DNA of 64,000 nt, from positions 417,611 through 481,610 of the forward strand of contig NZ_RKQN01000003.1 in NCBI RefSeq assembly GCF_003814555.1, in the 5' to 3' direction. Both the position numbers and the translations under genes were made by a program. Numbering within the stretch: position 1 is the stretch's first letter; every line of letters starts with the position of its first letter. This stretch comes from Vulcaniibacterium tengchongense. GTDB taxonomy: Bacteria; Pseudomonadota; Gammaproteobacteria; Xanthomonadales; Xanthomonadaceae. Positions 35,498 through 44,383 of this stretch are shown here, piece by piece. Under the pieces are notes generated by a model. That model had not been told where the DNA came from and did no database searches. It was given only the letters and a program-made list of their open reading frames with translations.

Positions 35498-35524
35498 CGT
35501 CGATTTCCTTTCCGCCCTTACGTC
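35498..35524 (+). promoter_or_regulatory. ECF42-type promoter candidate, site 6 (variant)
   Basis: CGTCGA (35498-35503) replaces TGTCGA, then a 17-nt spacer and CGTC (35521-35524), 42 nt before the VOC start at 35567. The first base of the -35 element differs and the spacer ends in TA rather than TT. The spacing is the same, so I count it as a weaker member. Confidence 0.55.
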
Positions 35525-35566
35525 GCATGAGAGAACGCGGGCGCCGCGCCCACGATGGAGACGACC

Positions 35567-36073
35567 ATGACCGCCAAGAACACGATCTGCCTCTGGTTCG
35601 ACGGCACCGCCCTCGAAGCCGCCACCTTCTACGCGCAGACCTTCCCGGACAGCGCCGTCGGCGCCGTGCACCGCGCGCCCGGCGACTACCCCGCGGGCAA
35701 GGAAGGCGACGTGCTCACCGTCGAGTTCACGGTGATGGGCATTCCCTGCCTCGGCCTCAACGGCGGGCCGGGCGTTCCCCACACCAACGCGTTCTCGTTC
35801 CAGGTGGCCACCGACGACCAGGCCGAGACCGACCGCCTGTGGAACGCCATCGTCGGCAACGGCGGCCAGGAAGTCGCCTGCGGCTGGTGCAAGGACAAGT
35901 GGGGCCTGTCCTGGCAGATCACCCCCCGCGCCCTCACCGCCGCCATCGCCGACCCCGACCGCGCCGCCGCCATCGCCGACCCCGACCGCGCCGCCGCCAG
36001 CCGCGCGTTCGAGGCGATGATGCGGATGGTCAAGATCGACATCGCCGCCATCGAAGCCGCGCGGCGGGGGTGA
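35567..36073 (+). CDS. VOC family protein (3-demethylubiquinone methyltransferase-like, PhnB type)
   Basis: The 168-residue protein starts at ATG 35567, 6 nt after GGAG. An ATG at 35555 would put the start inside that ribosome site. It opens T-I-C-L-W-F-D-G-T-A-L-E-A-A-T-F-Y-A-Q-T-F-P and has G-L-N-G-G-P and E-V-A-C-G-W-C-K-D-K-W-G-L-S-W-Q-I-T-P. This is the COG3865 VOC group, misnamed after 3-demethylubiquinone methyltransferases; substrates are unknown. Near the C-terminus a 27-nt unit (35941-35967 and 35968-35994) is perfectly duplicated, giving A-I-A-D-P-D-R-A-A twice. A variant TGTCGA-type site lies upstream, and a 43-nt hairpin follows the stop codon. Confidence 0.92.
   Translation: MTAKNTICLWFDGTALEAATFYAQTFPDSAVGAVHRAPGDYPAGKEGDVLTVEFTVMGIPCLGLNGGPGVPHTNAFSFQVATDDQAETDRLWNAIVGNGGQEVACGWCKDKWGLSWQITPRALTAAIADPDRAAAIADPDRAAASRAFEAMMRMVKIDIAAIEAARRG
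35941..35994. repeat. 27-bp perfect tandem duplication inside a coding sequence
   Basis: Two identical 27-nt copies (35941-35967 and 35968-35994) duplicate nine residues, A-I-A-D-P-D-R-A-A, in frame near the C-terminus of the VOC protein. This is consistent with a recent slippage event. It leaves the frame intact. Confidence 0.85.
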
Positions 36074-36089
36074 CTCGTGCGGGCGTCGA

Positions 36090-36132
36090 CCGGTTTGAAC
36101 CGTAGATGCGAGGCATCTGCCGTTCAAACCGG
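36090..36132. terminator. stable hairpin after the VOC gene
   Basis: CCGGTTTGAAC (36090-36100) pairs perfectly with GTTCAAACCGG (36122-36132). Inside, AGATGC pairs with GCATCT across a GAG loop, with a 3-nt internal mismatch on each side. It starts 17 nt after the VOC stop. No T tract follows, so it may be a Rho-aided stop or a small mobile/REP element at the border to the low-GC remnant. Confidence 0.6.
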
Positions 36133-36182
36133 CCGTCCCCCGCTCGCACGCCAGCTTCTTGCAATCCCTCCGGCGAACGCCG

Positions 36183-36838
36183 CTACAGGCCCGGACCGAC
36201 CACCGGGAGCAAGTCCAGGTCGGCCAGTCTCATCTCGACGATGTTGGCCTGTTTGATGTGCGCCTTGTTGTTCAGGTCGAATGCCTCATCGACGGCGACG
36301 ACGACCGTTCCTTTATTTGGATCGGCAGCAACTCGGCAGCATCCGGCAGCTGCTCAGGCGTGAGCGGCTTCGGCACGAACCCCATCCGTCCGCTGCACTT
36401 CCTATGCGGGAACGCAGCCCAGTCGGCTCGATAGGTTGAAAGGTCGGAATTGGACTTGAGTCCGTCGCGCACGTCAGCATAGGCAAACGAAAATTGCTCT
36501 GACTCAATCGCCTTGATCAAGACGTCGCGGCATACATTGGTCGCCCATGATCCAAAGGCCTCGTCGGGCTTGTGAATGCCGATGACCAAAGATCCCTGTA
36601 TCGGCCTGAACTCGACTTCCACGAGCCCAGGGACGCGTTTTTTCCGCGAATCGCTAGCCAAGATCAGATTGAACCCGTCCGCATTCGGAAGGCCGGGGTG
36701 CTCTCGGGCTGACCATCGTTGAAAACGCCTGGCCAGTGCCGCCCTCCAGCGGCCGAAAGCCCCGATTGCGGACTTGTGAGCGAAGCGCACCCAGGCCGCT
36801 GGCTGGCCGTCGAGGTTGATCGTTTGCCGCGCCCGGAT
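36183..36838 (-). pseudogene. low-GC hypothetical gene remnant with frameshift
   Basis: This stretch is visibly less GC-rich than the rest of the window. An open frame from GTG 36790 to the stop near 36272 encodes D-G-F-N-L-I-L-A-S-D-S-R-K-K, V-E-F-R-P-I-Q-G-S-L and F-S-F-A-Y-A-D-V. It reads sensibly to E-L-L-P-I-Q at about 36330. Then one missing A (in CAAATAAAGG) shifts it; the other frame continues well as K-G-T-V-V-V-A-V-D-E-A-F-D-L-N-N-K-A-H-I-K-Q-A to TAG at 36183-36185. Upstream of GTG 36790 the same frame stays coding-like back to the hutU stop without an ATG, so the 5' end also seems missing. The family is not recognised; a toxin-immunity protein (Imm-type) is a possible guess. Confidence 0.6.
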
Positions 36839-38506
36839 TCACGCCATCGGCAGCTTCAACCCCTGCTCCCTCGCGCACTGCTTGGCGATCTCGTAGCCGG
36901 CATCCGCATGCCGCATCACCCCGGTGCCGGGGTCGTTCCACAGCACGCGGGCGAGGCGGCGGTCGGCGGCTTCGCTGCCGTCGCAGACGATCACGACGCC
37001 GGCGTGTTGCGAATAGCCCATGCCGACGCCGCCGCCGTGGTGCAGCGACACCCAGGTGGCGCCGCCGGCGACGTTGAGCATGGCGTTGAGCAGCGGCCAG
37101 TCGCTGACGGCATCGCTGCCGTCTTTCATCGCTTCGGTCTCGCGGTTGGGCGAGGCGACGCTGCCGGAATCGAGGTGGTCGCGGCCGATCACGATGGGCG
37201 CCTTCAGTTCGCCGTTGCGCACCATCTCGTTGAAGGCGAGCGCGAGCTTGTGGCGCTGGCCGAGGCCGACCCAGCAGATGCGCGCGGGCAGGCCCTGGAA
37301 CGCGATGCGCTCGCGCGCCATGTCGAGCCAGCGGTGCAGGTGGGGATCGTCGGGGATCAGCGCCTTCACCTTGGCGTCGGTCTTGTAGATGTCCTCCGGA
37401 TCGCCGGACAGCGCGACCCAGCGGAACGGGCCGACGCCGCGGCAGAACAGCGGGCGCACGTACGCGGGCACGAAGCCGGGGAAGTCGAACGCGTCGGTGC
37501 AGCCTTCGTCGTACGCCATCTGGCGGATGTTGTTGCCGTAGTCGAACACCGGCACGCCCATCGCCTTGAACGCGAGCATGGCCTCGACGTGCACGCGCAT
37601 CGACTTCTTGGCGGCATCGCGCACGCGCTCGGGGTTCGCCTTCTGCTCGGCGAGCCACTGCTCCACCGTCCAGCCGGCCGGCAGATAGCCGTGCACGGGA
37701 TCGTGCGCGCTGGTCTGGTCGGTGACCGCATCCGGGCGCACGCCGCGGCGCACCAGCTCGGGCAGGATCTCGGCCGCGTTGCCCAGCAGCGCGATCGACC
37801 TGGCCTGCCCCGCCTTGGTGTATTTGGCGACGCGCGCGAGCGCGTCGTCGAGGTCGGCGGCCTGCTCGTCGACGTAGCGCGTGCGCAGGCGGAAATCGAT
37901 GCGGCTCTGCTGGCATTCGATGGTCAGGCTGCACGCGCCGGCGAGCGACGCGGCCAGCGGCTGCGCGCCGCCCATGCCGCCGAGGCCCGCGGTGAGGATC
38001 CACTTGCCGGTGAGGTCGCCGCCGTAGTGCTGGCGGCCCATCTCGACGAAGGTCTCGTAGGTGCCTTGCACGATGCCCTGGCTGCCGATGTAGATCCAGC
38101 TGCCCGCGGTCATCTGCCCGTACATCATCAGGCCCTTGCGGTCGAGCTCGTTGAAATGCTCCCAGGTGGCCCAGTGCGGCACCAGGTTGGAGTTGGCGAG
38201 CAGCACGCGCGGGGCGTCCGGGTGCGTGGGGAAGATGCCGACCGGCTTGCCGGACTGGATCAGCAGGGTCTCGTCGTCGTCGAGCTCGCGCAGCGACTTC
38301 AGGATGGCGTCGAAGCAGGCCCAGTCGCGCGCGGCGCGGCCGATGCCGCCGTAGACCACCAGCTCGGCCGGGTTCTCCGCGACCTCCGGATCGAGGTTGT
38401 TCTGGATCATCCGGTACGCGGCTTCGGTGAGCCAGGACTTGCAGGTCTTCTCGGCGCCGCGCGGGGCGCGGACGACGCGTGAGGGATCGCGACGCGGATC
38501 GGTCAT
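36839..38506 (-). CDS. hutU: urocanate hydratase
   Basis: The 555-residue protein starts at ATG 38504-38506 and is full length for urocanase. It converts urocanate to 4-imidazolone-5-propionate in histidine degradation and uses NAD+ as an electrophilic cofactor. Visible hallmarks are Q-S-G-K-P-V-G-I-F near 84-92, [12 protein letters not shown], the active-site-region [10 protein letters not shown] (Cys), and [16 protein letters not shown] near the C-terminus. No hutH, hutI, hutG or hutC lies within the window, so it is separated from its pathway partners. A degraded low-GC gene directly follows its stop. Confidence 0.97.
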   Translation of the reverse strand: MTDPRRDPSRVVRAPRGAEKTCKSWLTEAAYRMIQNNLDPEVAENPAELVVYGGIGRAARDWACFDAILKSLRELDDDETLLIQSGKPVGIFPTHPDAPRVLLANSNLVPHWATWEHFNELDRKGLMMYGQMTAGSWIYIGSQGIVQGTYETFVEMGRQHYGGDLTGKWILTAGLGGMGGAQPLAASLAGACSLTIECQQSRIDFRLRTRYVDEQAADLDDALARVAKYTKAGQARSIALLGNAAEILPELVRRGVRPDAVTDQTSAHDPVHGYLPAGWTVEQWLAEQKANPERVRDAAKKSMRVHVEAMLAFKAMGVPVFDYGNNIRQMAYDEGCTDAFDFPGFVPAYVRPLFCRGVGPFRWVALSGDPEDIYKTDAKVKALIPDDPHLHRWLDMARERIAFQGLPARICWVGLGQRHKLALAFNEMVRNGELKAPIVIGRDHLDSGSVASPNRETEAMKDGSDAVSDWPLLNAMLNVAGGATWVSLHHGGGVGMGYSQHAGVVIVCDGSEAADRRLARVLWNDPGTGVMRHADAGYEIAKQCAREQGLKLPMA

Positions 38507-38655
38507 GTCGGCGGGTTCTCGTGAGGCGTTGGCCGCATTATCGCAGGGCCGCGCGCGGGCCCGCTGCGCTGCGGCTTGTCTTCTCCTGCGCGCCGCTTCG
38601 CTTGCCGCCGCCGGGGGCGCTACGCTGCGACCCACCGTCGCGACCGGAGACGTCG

Positions 38656-39384
38656 ATGCGCCGCCGTATCCCCGCCCTGCTGCTGTCGCTGGCGCTGTGC
38701 GCCGGCGTGCCCGAGGCCGCCGCCGCGGACCGCGTGCTGGTGTTCACCCGCACCGAGGGCTGGCGCCACGATTCGATTCCCGCCGCGGTGGACACGCTGC
38801 GCCGGCTCGGCGACGAGCTCGGCCTGCGGGTCGACCACAGCGAGGACCCCGGGGCGTTCGCGCCGGCGAACCTGGCGCGCTACCGCGTGGTGGTGTTCGC
38901 CAGCACCACCGGCGACGTGCTCGACGACGCCCAGCAGGCGGCGATGGAGGGCTTCGTGCGCGGCGGCGGCGGCTTCGTCGGCATCCATTCGGCCGCGGAC
39001 ACCGAGTACGGCTGGCCGTGGTACGGCGGGCTGGTCGGCGCCTATTTCCGCCGCCACCCGCCGGGGCTGCAGACCGCGCGCGTGCGTTTCGAGACGCCCG
39101 GCGTGCTCACCGACGGCGAGGCGTGGCGGGTCACCGACGAGCTCTACGACTTCCGCCGCAACCCGCGCGGACAGGTGCGGGTGATCGCCACGCTCGACAC
39201 GCGCGACCACACCCGGGGCGGCATGGGGCCGGACCATCCGATCGCCTGGTGCCACGCCTACGGCGGCGGCCACGCCTGGTACACCGGGCTGGGCCACGAC
39301 GAGGCGGTATACGCGGATCCGGTGTTCCGCCGGCACCTGGCGCGCGGGCTGCGCTACGCGGCCGGCGCAGCGGAAGGATGCTGA
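38656..39384 (+). CDS. ThuA-like domain secreted protein
   Basis: The 242-residue protein starts at ATG 38656. An N-terminal signal peptide (about 1-24, [12 protein letters not shown]) precedes a ThuA-like glutamine-amidotransferase fold: [38 protein letters not shown] and D-H-P-I-A-W-C-H. It lacks a clear nucleophile Cys of class I amidotransferases, as do ThuA proteins; ThuA acts on trehalose or disaccharide derivatives in rhizobia. It probably works in the periplasm. It is divergent from hutU, with 149 nt between starts, without known linkage. Confidence 0.9.
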   Translation: MRRRIPALLLSLALCAGVPEAAAADRVLVFTRTEGWRHDSIPAAVDTLRRLGDELGLRVDHSEDPGAFAPANLARYRVVVFASTTGDVLDDAQQAAMEGFVRGGGGFVGIHSAADTEYGWPWYGGLVGAYFRRHPPGLQTARVRFETPGVLTDGEAWRVTDELYDFRRNPRGQVRVIATLDTRDHTRGGMGPDHPIAWCHAYGGGHAWYTGLGHDEAVYADPVFRRHLARGLRYAAGAAEGC

Positions 39385-39388
39385 GGCG

Positions 39389-39823
39389 CTAGCGTTCGTC
39401 GGCCGCCGGCGGCGGCTCGGACTCGAGGCGCTGGCGCTCGCGTTGCTTCTGGTCGCGCCAGCGCTGGTAGTCCTGGCGCCGCTGCTGGTCCTGCACCCGC
39501 AGCAGTTCGGATTCGGCCGGATCGCGCACGGCGCGCTGCTGCTCGATGCGCAGGCTGTCGGCCTGGATCTGCGCCTCGCGCTGGCGGATCTGGTTGCCGA
39601 TGCCGTCGGCCTGCACGCGGCGGCTGGCCGATTCGAGCTGGCGGCCGAGCTGGTTTGGACTGCGCCCGGTCGGGTCGCGGGTGACGACGCCGCTGCTCGG
39701 CGGCGGCGACAGCGTCGGCACCGGCGACGGATTGCCCAGGGTCGGCGGGCGCGTGCCCTGCGCGGCGGCCGGCGCGGCCGCCAAGGCCAGGCTCAACAGG
39801 ACGAACGAGGCGGAACGGTTCAT
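39389..39823 (-). CDS. secreted coiled-coil-like hypothetical protein
   Basis: The 144-residue protein starts at ATG 39821-39823. A signal peptide ends near A-P-A-A-A-Q (residue 22), then a Pro/Ser linker. From about residue 60 to the end it is Arg/Gln/Glu-rich helix (Q-I-R-Q-R-E-A-Q-I-Q-A-D-S-L-R-I), a probable coiled coil. I recognise no family; it is similar in character to xanthomonad periplasmic scaffold-like proteins. It is followed on the same strand, upstream in transcription, by another small secreted protein (39867-40181). Confidence 0.7.
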   Translation of the reverse strand: MNRSASFVLLSLALAAAPAAAQGTRPPTLGNPSPVPTLSPPPSSGVVTRDPTGRSPNQLGRQLESASRRVQADGIGNQIRQREAQIQADSLRIEQQRAVRDPAESELLRVQDQQRRQDYQRWRDQKQRERQRLESEPPPAADER

Positions 39824-39866
39824 GGCGTGGGCGCCGTGCCCGCGATGCGGCGGAGACGGCCGGTCG

Positions 39867-40181
39867 TCAGTGCACCGCCGGGTCGAGCCGGCGCAGCGCA
39901 TCGGCCAGGTCGATCGCACCGGTGCGGTCGATGTCGTCGCGGTCGTAGGCGCGGCCCGCGACCGGGTTGCAGCCGCGCTTGCCGGCGCGGTCGGCGCGGA
40001 TCAGCGAGCCGGTATGGCGCAGGCAGTGGCGGTCGGAGATCGGGCGCGGCGTCTGGCCGTCGGCGGAGGCCTCGGCGGGCTTCGCCTGCGGATCGGCGGC
40101 GGGCGCGCTTTGCGCGGAGACGGCGAATGCGGCCAGGCCGGACGCAGCGGTCAGGGCGATGGCGAGAAGAAGGCGGCGCAT
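39867..40181 (-). CDS. small secreted protein, conserved hypothetical
   Basis: The 104-residue protein starts at ATG 40179-40181. It has a signal peptide ending A-V-S-A-Q-S-A (about residue 26). The mature part has the pattern R-H-C-L-R-H-T-G-S-L-I and A-Y-D-R-D-D-I-D-R-T-G-A-I-D-L-A-D-A-L-R. The second segment resembles an EF-hand or dockerin-like loop but lacks the usual Asn/Gly ligands. I recall small xanthomonad proteins with a similar C-x-R-x-T-G and D-R-T-G-x-I-D pattern; the function is unknown. It lies 43 nt from the next coiled-coil gene in the same direction. Confidence 0.75.
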   Translation of the reverse strand: MRRLLLAIALTAASGLAAFAVSAQSAPAADPQAKPAEASADGQTPRPISDRHCLRHTGSLIRADRAGKRGCNPVAGRAYDRDDIDRTGAIDLADALRRLDPAVH

Positions 40182-40298
40182 GGTGTCGGTCTCCCTGGGT
40201 TAGGGCGATCTGGGGGCGCGAAGGCGCCCCCGCAACGTCACCATACGCCTGCGCCGCAGCGCCGGCGGCGCTCGCCGCGCCCGGCGTTTAGGCCCGTG

Positions 40299-40841
40299 TC
40301 AGCCTTGCGGGCAGGCCTCGCGGCGGCCGGCCCGGAACGCGACGGCTTCGGCCTCGCCGACCGGCTTCGGGTCGACGCCGTCGTCGAACATCACCCGCCA
40401 GACGCCGTCCGCGCCGCGGTGCCAGACCGAGTGGAAGGCGCCGAGGCGGTAGCGGTGCCTGGCCCCGGGATCGAGGTCCTCGAACAGCGAGGGGCCGCTG
40501 GACCAGGCGATGTCGGGCGCGGCGGCGCTGATGGTGACCCGGGTGGGATACCAGGCCAGGCGCACGCGCTCGCCGGCGACGATGCCGGCCCAGCGCGCGG
40601 CGATCGCCTCGCGGCCGCGCAACGGCTCGGCGCGGCCGGCGCCGAACGCCGCGTGCCTCTCCAGGTGCGCGGCGAACGCGGCGGCGTCGTGCTCGGCCAC
40701 CGAGCGGGCGAAGCTCAGCTCGCGCGCCCATACCTGGCATTCGGCGGCGGAATGCGGCGACGCCGGTTCGTGCGGCACGGCGGCGGACGGGAACGCGGCG
40801 GCAAGCCCGAAGGCCAGCACGGGGACGGCGGCACGTGGCAT
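40299..40841 (-). CDS. SnoaL/NTF2-like fold secreted protein
   Basis: The 180-residue protein starts at ATG 40839-40841. A signal peptide is visible (V-P-V-L-A-F-G-L-A-A-A-F-P-S-A-A). The rest has the cone-like NTF2 pattern: F-A-R-S-V-A-E-H-D-A-A-A-F, P-L-R-G-R-E-A-I-A-A-R-W-A-G-I, R-V-T-I-S-A-A-A-P-D-I-A-W-S-S-G and W-R-V-M-F-D-D-G. These fit DUF4440/SnoaL-like proteins. No catalytic assignment is possible. It is divergent from the pyrophosphatase gene (40945) with a 103-nt gap. The in-frame start at 40911-40913 is less likely because it would add a non-signal N-terminus. Confidence 0.82.
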   Translation of the reverse strand: MPRAAVPVLAFGLAAAFPSAAVPHEPASPHSAAECQVWARELSFARSVAEHDAAAFAAHLERHAAFGAGRAEPLRGREAIAARWAGIVAGERVRLAWYPTRVTISAAAPDIAWSSGPSLFEDLDPGARHRYRLGAFHSVWHRGADGVWRVMFDDGVDPKPVGEAEAVAFRAGRREACPQG

Positions 40842-40944
40842 CGCGACGGGCTCCGGAAAGGCGTGGCGCCAATGTCGGCAAATGCCCGCGTTCGCGCCAG
40901 CGACGGAAGTCATGCCGCAATCTTCGCCTTGTTATTCTCGGCGG

Positions 40945-42216
40945 ATGCCTTCGTTCCGTATCGCGGCCGCGGCCGCCTGCCTCGCCCTGTCCGTTTGCGC
41001 CTGCAGCACCTCGCCGCCGCGACCGGCGGCCGGCACGGCGCCCGCCTCCGAAACGACCAACGCCGCGCGCAGCGTGCTGCTGGTGTCGCTCGACGGCTTC
41101 CGCGCGGATTATCTCGACCTCGGCCTGACCCCGAACCTGGCGCGCATCGCCCGCGAAGGCGTGCGCGCGCAGTGGATGAATCCGTCGTATCCGTCGCTGA
41201 CCTTCCCCAACCACTACAGCCTCGTCACCGGCCTGCGCCCGGACCGGCACGGCATCGTCCACAACAGCATGGAGGACGCCGCGCTCGGCCGCTTCCGCCT
41301 GTCCGACCCCGCCGCGGTCGGCGACGGCCGCTGGTGGGGCGGCGAGCCGATCTGGGTCGGCGCGGAAAAGGCCGGGCTGCGCACCGCGACCCACTTCTGG
41401 CCCGGCAGCGAAGCCGAGATCCAGGGTCGCCGCCCGGGCCGCTGGCGGCCGTTCGACGGCGGCATCGCGCCGGCCGCGCGCGTCGACCAGGTGCTGGCCT
41501 GGCTGGGCGAGCCGCCGGCGACGCGGCCGCGCCTGGTCACGCTGTACTTCGAGCAGCTCGACCACGCCGGCCACGACCACGGGCCGGACTCGGCGCAGGT
41601 GCGGGAGACGCTGGTCGAACTGGACGCGGCGATCGGCCGGCTGTACGCGGGGCTGGCGCGGCGCGGGCTGCTCGACCGCGTGGACCTGGTCGTGGTCTCG
41701 GACCACGGCATGGCCGAAGTGGGGCCGGGGCGCGTGGTCGCGGTCGAGGACATGGTGGCGCCGGAGGACGCCCGCGTGGTCTCGATCGGCCAGGTGGTGG
41801 GCATCGCGCCGCGGCCCGGCCGCGAGGCCGCCGCCGAGCGCAAGCTGCTCGGCGCGCACGGGCGTTACGAATGCTGGCGCAAGGGCGAGCTGCCGGCGCG
41901 CTGGCATTACGGCCGGCATCCGCGCGTGCCGCCGATCGTGTGCCAGATGCGCGAGGGCTGGGACGCGCTGCCGCGCGAGGCGGTCGCGAAGCGCCCGCCG
42001 GACGCGGTACGCGGCTCGCACGGCTACGACCCGGCGCTGCCGTCGATGCGCGCGCTGTTCATCGCGCGCGGCCCGTCGTTCCGCGCCGGCACCGAGCTGC
42101 CCGCGTTCGACAACGTCGACGTGTATCCGCTGCTGGCGCACCTGCTCGGCATTCCTCCCGCGGACAACGACGGCGAGCTCGCGCCGCTGCGCCCGGCGCT
42201 GCGCGGTTTCGACTGA
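40945..42216 (+). CDS. ectonucleotide pyrophosphatase/phosphodiesterase-like lipoprotein (alkaline phosphatase superfamily)
   Basis: The 423-residue protein starts at ATG 40945. It has a lipoprotein signal ending L-S-V-C-A-C with lipobox Cys20 (or Cys18). Metal site and nucleophile motifs are conserved: V-S-L-D-G-F-R-A-D-Y with Asp50, S-L-T-F-P-N-H-Y with Thr86 as nucleophile and Asn89, E-Q-L-D-H-A-G-H-D-H-G, V-V-S-D-H-G-M-A-E-V, and G-S-H-G-Y. This is the bacterial NPP group (structure known from Xanthomonas) that hydrolyses nucleotides and other phosphodiesters in the periplasm using two zinc ions. Confidence 0.93.
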   Translation: MPSFRIAAAAACLALSVCACSTSPPRPAAGTAPASETTNAARSVLLVSLDGFRADYLDLGLTPNLARIAREGVRAQWMNPSYPSLTFPNHYSLVTGLRPDRHGIVHNSMEDAALGRFRLSDPAAVGDGRWWGGEPIWVGAEKAGLRTATHFWPGSEAEIQGRRPGRWRPFDGGIAPAARVDQVLAWLGEPPATRPRLVTLYFEQLDHAGHDHGPDSAQVRETLVELDAAIGRLYAGLARRGLLDRVDLVVVSDHGMAEVGPGRVVAVEDMVAPEDARVVSIGQVVGIAPRPGREAAAERKLLGAHGRYECWRKGELPARWHYGRHPRVPPIVCQMREGWDALPREAVAKRPPDAVRGSHGYDPALPSMRALFIARGPSFRAGTELPAFDNVDVYPLLAHLLGIPPADNDGELAPLRPALRGFD

Positions 42217-42443
42217 CCTTTCTCCGTTCCCGGGCGCGCCGCTTCTTCGCGGAGAAGCGACGCAGGCAGCGGCCGACCGTCGCCGCATCGGCATTGCCCG
42301 GCCGGCCGCCGGCGCGCGACCGGGACGCGGGGACAGGGACTGCGGCGGCCGCGCGCCGAGCGCCCCGAGCCATCGGCGGCCGGGCCCATGTCCATGTCCG
42401 AATCCGGCCGGTTCCGCCGCCGGGGCGGTGCTAGCCTGCCCGC

Positions 42444-44018
42444 ATGAACGCCGCCCTGCCCCCGCACTCCGACGCGCTGCCCGCCTGGCGGATCTGCGAA
42501 CAGGCCCGCCTCAGCCGCGACCCGCGCTTCGACGGCCTGCTGTTCGTCGCGGTGCCGAGCACGCGCATCTACTGCCGGCCGGTGTGCCCGGCGCCGCCGG
42601 CGAAGAAGGTCGTGTACTACCGCCACGCGGCGGCGGCCGAGGCCGCGGGCTTCCGCCCCTGCCTGCGCTGCCGGCCGGAACTGGCGCCGGACGACGGCAG
42701 CTGGCGCCGCGGCGACGCGGCGGTCGCGCGCGCGCTCAAGCTGATCGACGAGGGCCTGCTCGCCGAGCAGCCGCTCGCCGTGCTGGCCGAACGCGTCGGC
42801 CTCGGCGAGCGCCAGTTGCGGCGGCTGTTCGTCGAACGCCTCGGCGTGCCGCCGGTCGGCGTGCACGGCACGCGCCGGCTGTTGTTCGCCAAGCAGCTGC
42901 TGACCGAGACCGCACTGCCGATCACCGAGGTCGCGCTCGCCGCCGGCTTCGGCAGCCTGCGCCGCTTCAACGCCGCGTTCCGCGACGCCTACCGCATGGC
43001 GCCGCGCGACCTGCGCCGGCAACACGCCGGCGGCGCGCGCGCGTCCGAAGCGCTGGTGCTGCGCCTGGGCTATCGGCCCCCGTACGACTTCGCGGCGATG
43101 CTCGCCTTCCTGCGCGGCCGCGCCCTGCCGGGCGTCGAGGCCGTGGACGAGCGCAGCTATGCGCGCGTGATCGGCCCGGCCGAGCGCCCCGGCTGGCTGC
43201 GCGTCAGCGCCTGGCCGGGCGGCGAGCACGCGCTGAAGCTGGAACTGCACGGCCCGGCGCCGGCGCGCCTGCTGGAGATCGTGCAGAAGCTGCGGCGCAT
43301 GTTCGATCTCGACGCCGACCCGCAGGCGATCGCCGAGGCGCTGTCGGCCGACCCGCGCCTGGCGCCGCTGCTGCGCCAGCGCCCAGGCCTGCGCCTGCCC
43401 AGCGGCTGGGACGGGTTCGAGATCGCGGTGCGCGCGATCCTCGGCCAGCAGGTCAGCGTGGCCGCGGCGCGCACCCTGGCCGCGCGCCTGGCGCAGCGCC
43501 ACGGCCAGGCGCTGCCGCGACCGCTGCCGGCGGACGCGGCCGGGTCCGGGCTGACGCATCTGTTTCCGACGCCGGAAGCGCTGGCGGACGCCGACCTGGC
43601 CGCGCTCGGCGTGACCCGCGCGCGTGCCGGGACGATCCGCGCGATGGCGCGCGCGCTGCTCGACGGCCGCGTGGACTTCCGCGCCGAACGCACCCTGGAG
43701 GACTTCGCCGCGCGCTGGGTCGCGCTGCCCGGCATCGGGCCGTGGACCGCGCAGTACATCGCGATGCGCGCGCTCGGCCATCCCGATGCGTTCCCGGCCG
43801 AGGACCTGGTGCTGCAGCGCGCGGTGCCGAACGACGGCTCGCGCCTGAGCGCCAAGGCGCTGGGCGCGCGCGCCGAAGCCTGGCGGCCGTGGCGCGCGTA
43901 CGCGGTGATCCAGCTGTGGCGCGATTCGATGGCGGCCGAACCCCAGAGCGCCGTGCGCGGACCGACGCGGGCGAGCGCGGACCGAGCGAAATCGGCGCCG
44001 TCCGCGGCCGCGGCCTGA
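42444..44018 (+). CDS. alkA: Ada-AlkA fusion: methyl-phosphotriester sensor, AraC domain and DNA-3-methyladenine glycosylase
   Basis: The 524-residue protein starts at ATG 42444. The N-terminal Ada zinc domain has Cys44, Cys48, Cys73 and Cys76, matching the four ligands that accept methyl groups from DNA phosphotriesters. An AraC-type HTH follows (about 92-190). The C-terminal part (about 205-500) is an AlkA glycosylase with G-Q-Q-V-S-V-A-A-A-R, L-P-G-I-G-P-W-T-A-Q-Y-I-A-M-R-A-L (helix-hairpin-helix), and P-A-E-D-L-V-L-Q with the catalytic Asp. It thus combines induction of the alkylation response with base excision repair. The Ogt gene follows after a 365-nt spacer containing a nested inverted repeat. 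Confidence 0.95.
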   Translation: MNAALPPHSDALPAWRICEQARLSRDPRFDGLLFVAVPSTRIYCRPVCPAPPAKKVVYYRHAAAAEAAGFRPCLRCRPELAPDDGSWRRGDAAVARALKLIDEGLLAEQPLAVLAERVGLGERQLRRLFVERLGVPPVGVHGTRRLLFAKQLLTETALPITEVALAAGFGSLRRFNAAFRDAYRMAPRDLRRQHAGGARASEALVLRLGYRPPYDFAAMLAFLRGRALPGVEAVDERSYARVIGPAERPGWLRVSAWPGGEHALKLELHGPAPARLLEIVQKLRRMFDLDADPQAIAEALSADPRLAPLLRQRPGLRLPSGWDGFEIAVRAILGQQVSVAAARTLAARLAQRHGQALPRPLPADAAGSGLTHLFPTPEALADADLAALGVTRARAGTIRAMARALLDGRVDFRAERTLEDFAARWVALPGIGPWTAQYIAMRALGHPDAFPAEDLVLQRAVPNDGSRLSAKALGARAEAWRPWRAYAVIQLWRDSMAAEPQSAVRGPTRASADRAKSAPSAAAA

Positions 44019-44073
44019 GCCGTTCCCGATGACGAGGCTCAAGCCGCCGCCCGCTCCGCCTGTCGTCGCAAGC

Positions 44074-44268
44074 GCAGCGAAGGACCCGCTTTGGCTTTTC
44101 ACTCGCACACCACGTCGCTGGCGCAGCCGGGGCATGGGCTTGCGCGACCTTCGGCGGCATGGATGCCGCCGAAGAGCCTACAGGGATGTATTCACGGCGT
44201 GTCGCGCAAGCCCATGCCCCGGCTGCGCTCCCGTCGACTTGCGCGAGCCCAAGCGGGTCCTTCGTTGC
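44074..44268. repeat. nested inverted-repeat element between alkA and ogt
   Basis: Three concentric inverted repeats. The outer arms are 44074-44091 and 44251-44268 (near perfect). The inner arms are 44121-44148 and 44201-44228 (28 nt, perfect). The centre is a palindrome at 44149-44174 with 12-nt arms and a GG centre. The structure is a long snap-back foldable element of about 195 nt and contains no transposase. I do not recognise it by name; it could be a MITE-like, REP-like or structured RNA element. The rest of the gap 44019-44383 has nothing else I can support. Confidence 0.82.
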
Positions 44269-44383
44269 ACTCGGGATGGCACCAGGGAGCGCGCGACCGG
44301 AGGGACGGCGGCCGCCGTCCCCCCCATGCCGCCATGCGGTACCCGCCCGCGCCCGCGACATCCGTAGCCCGAAAAGAACCCGC

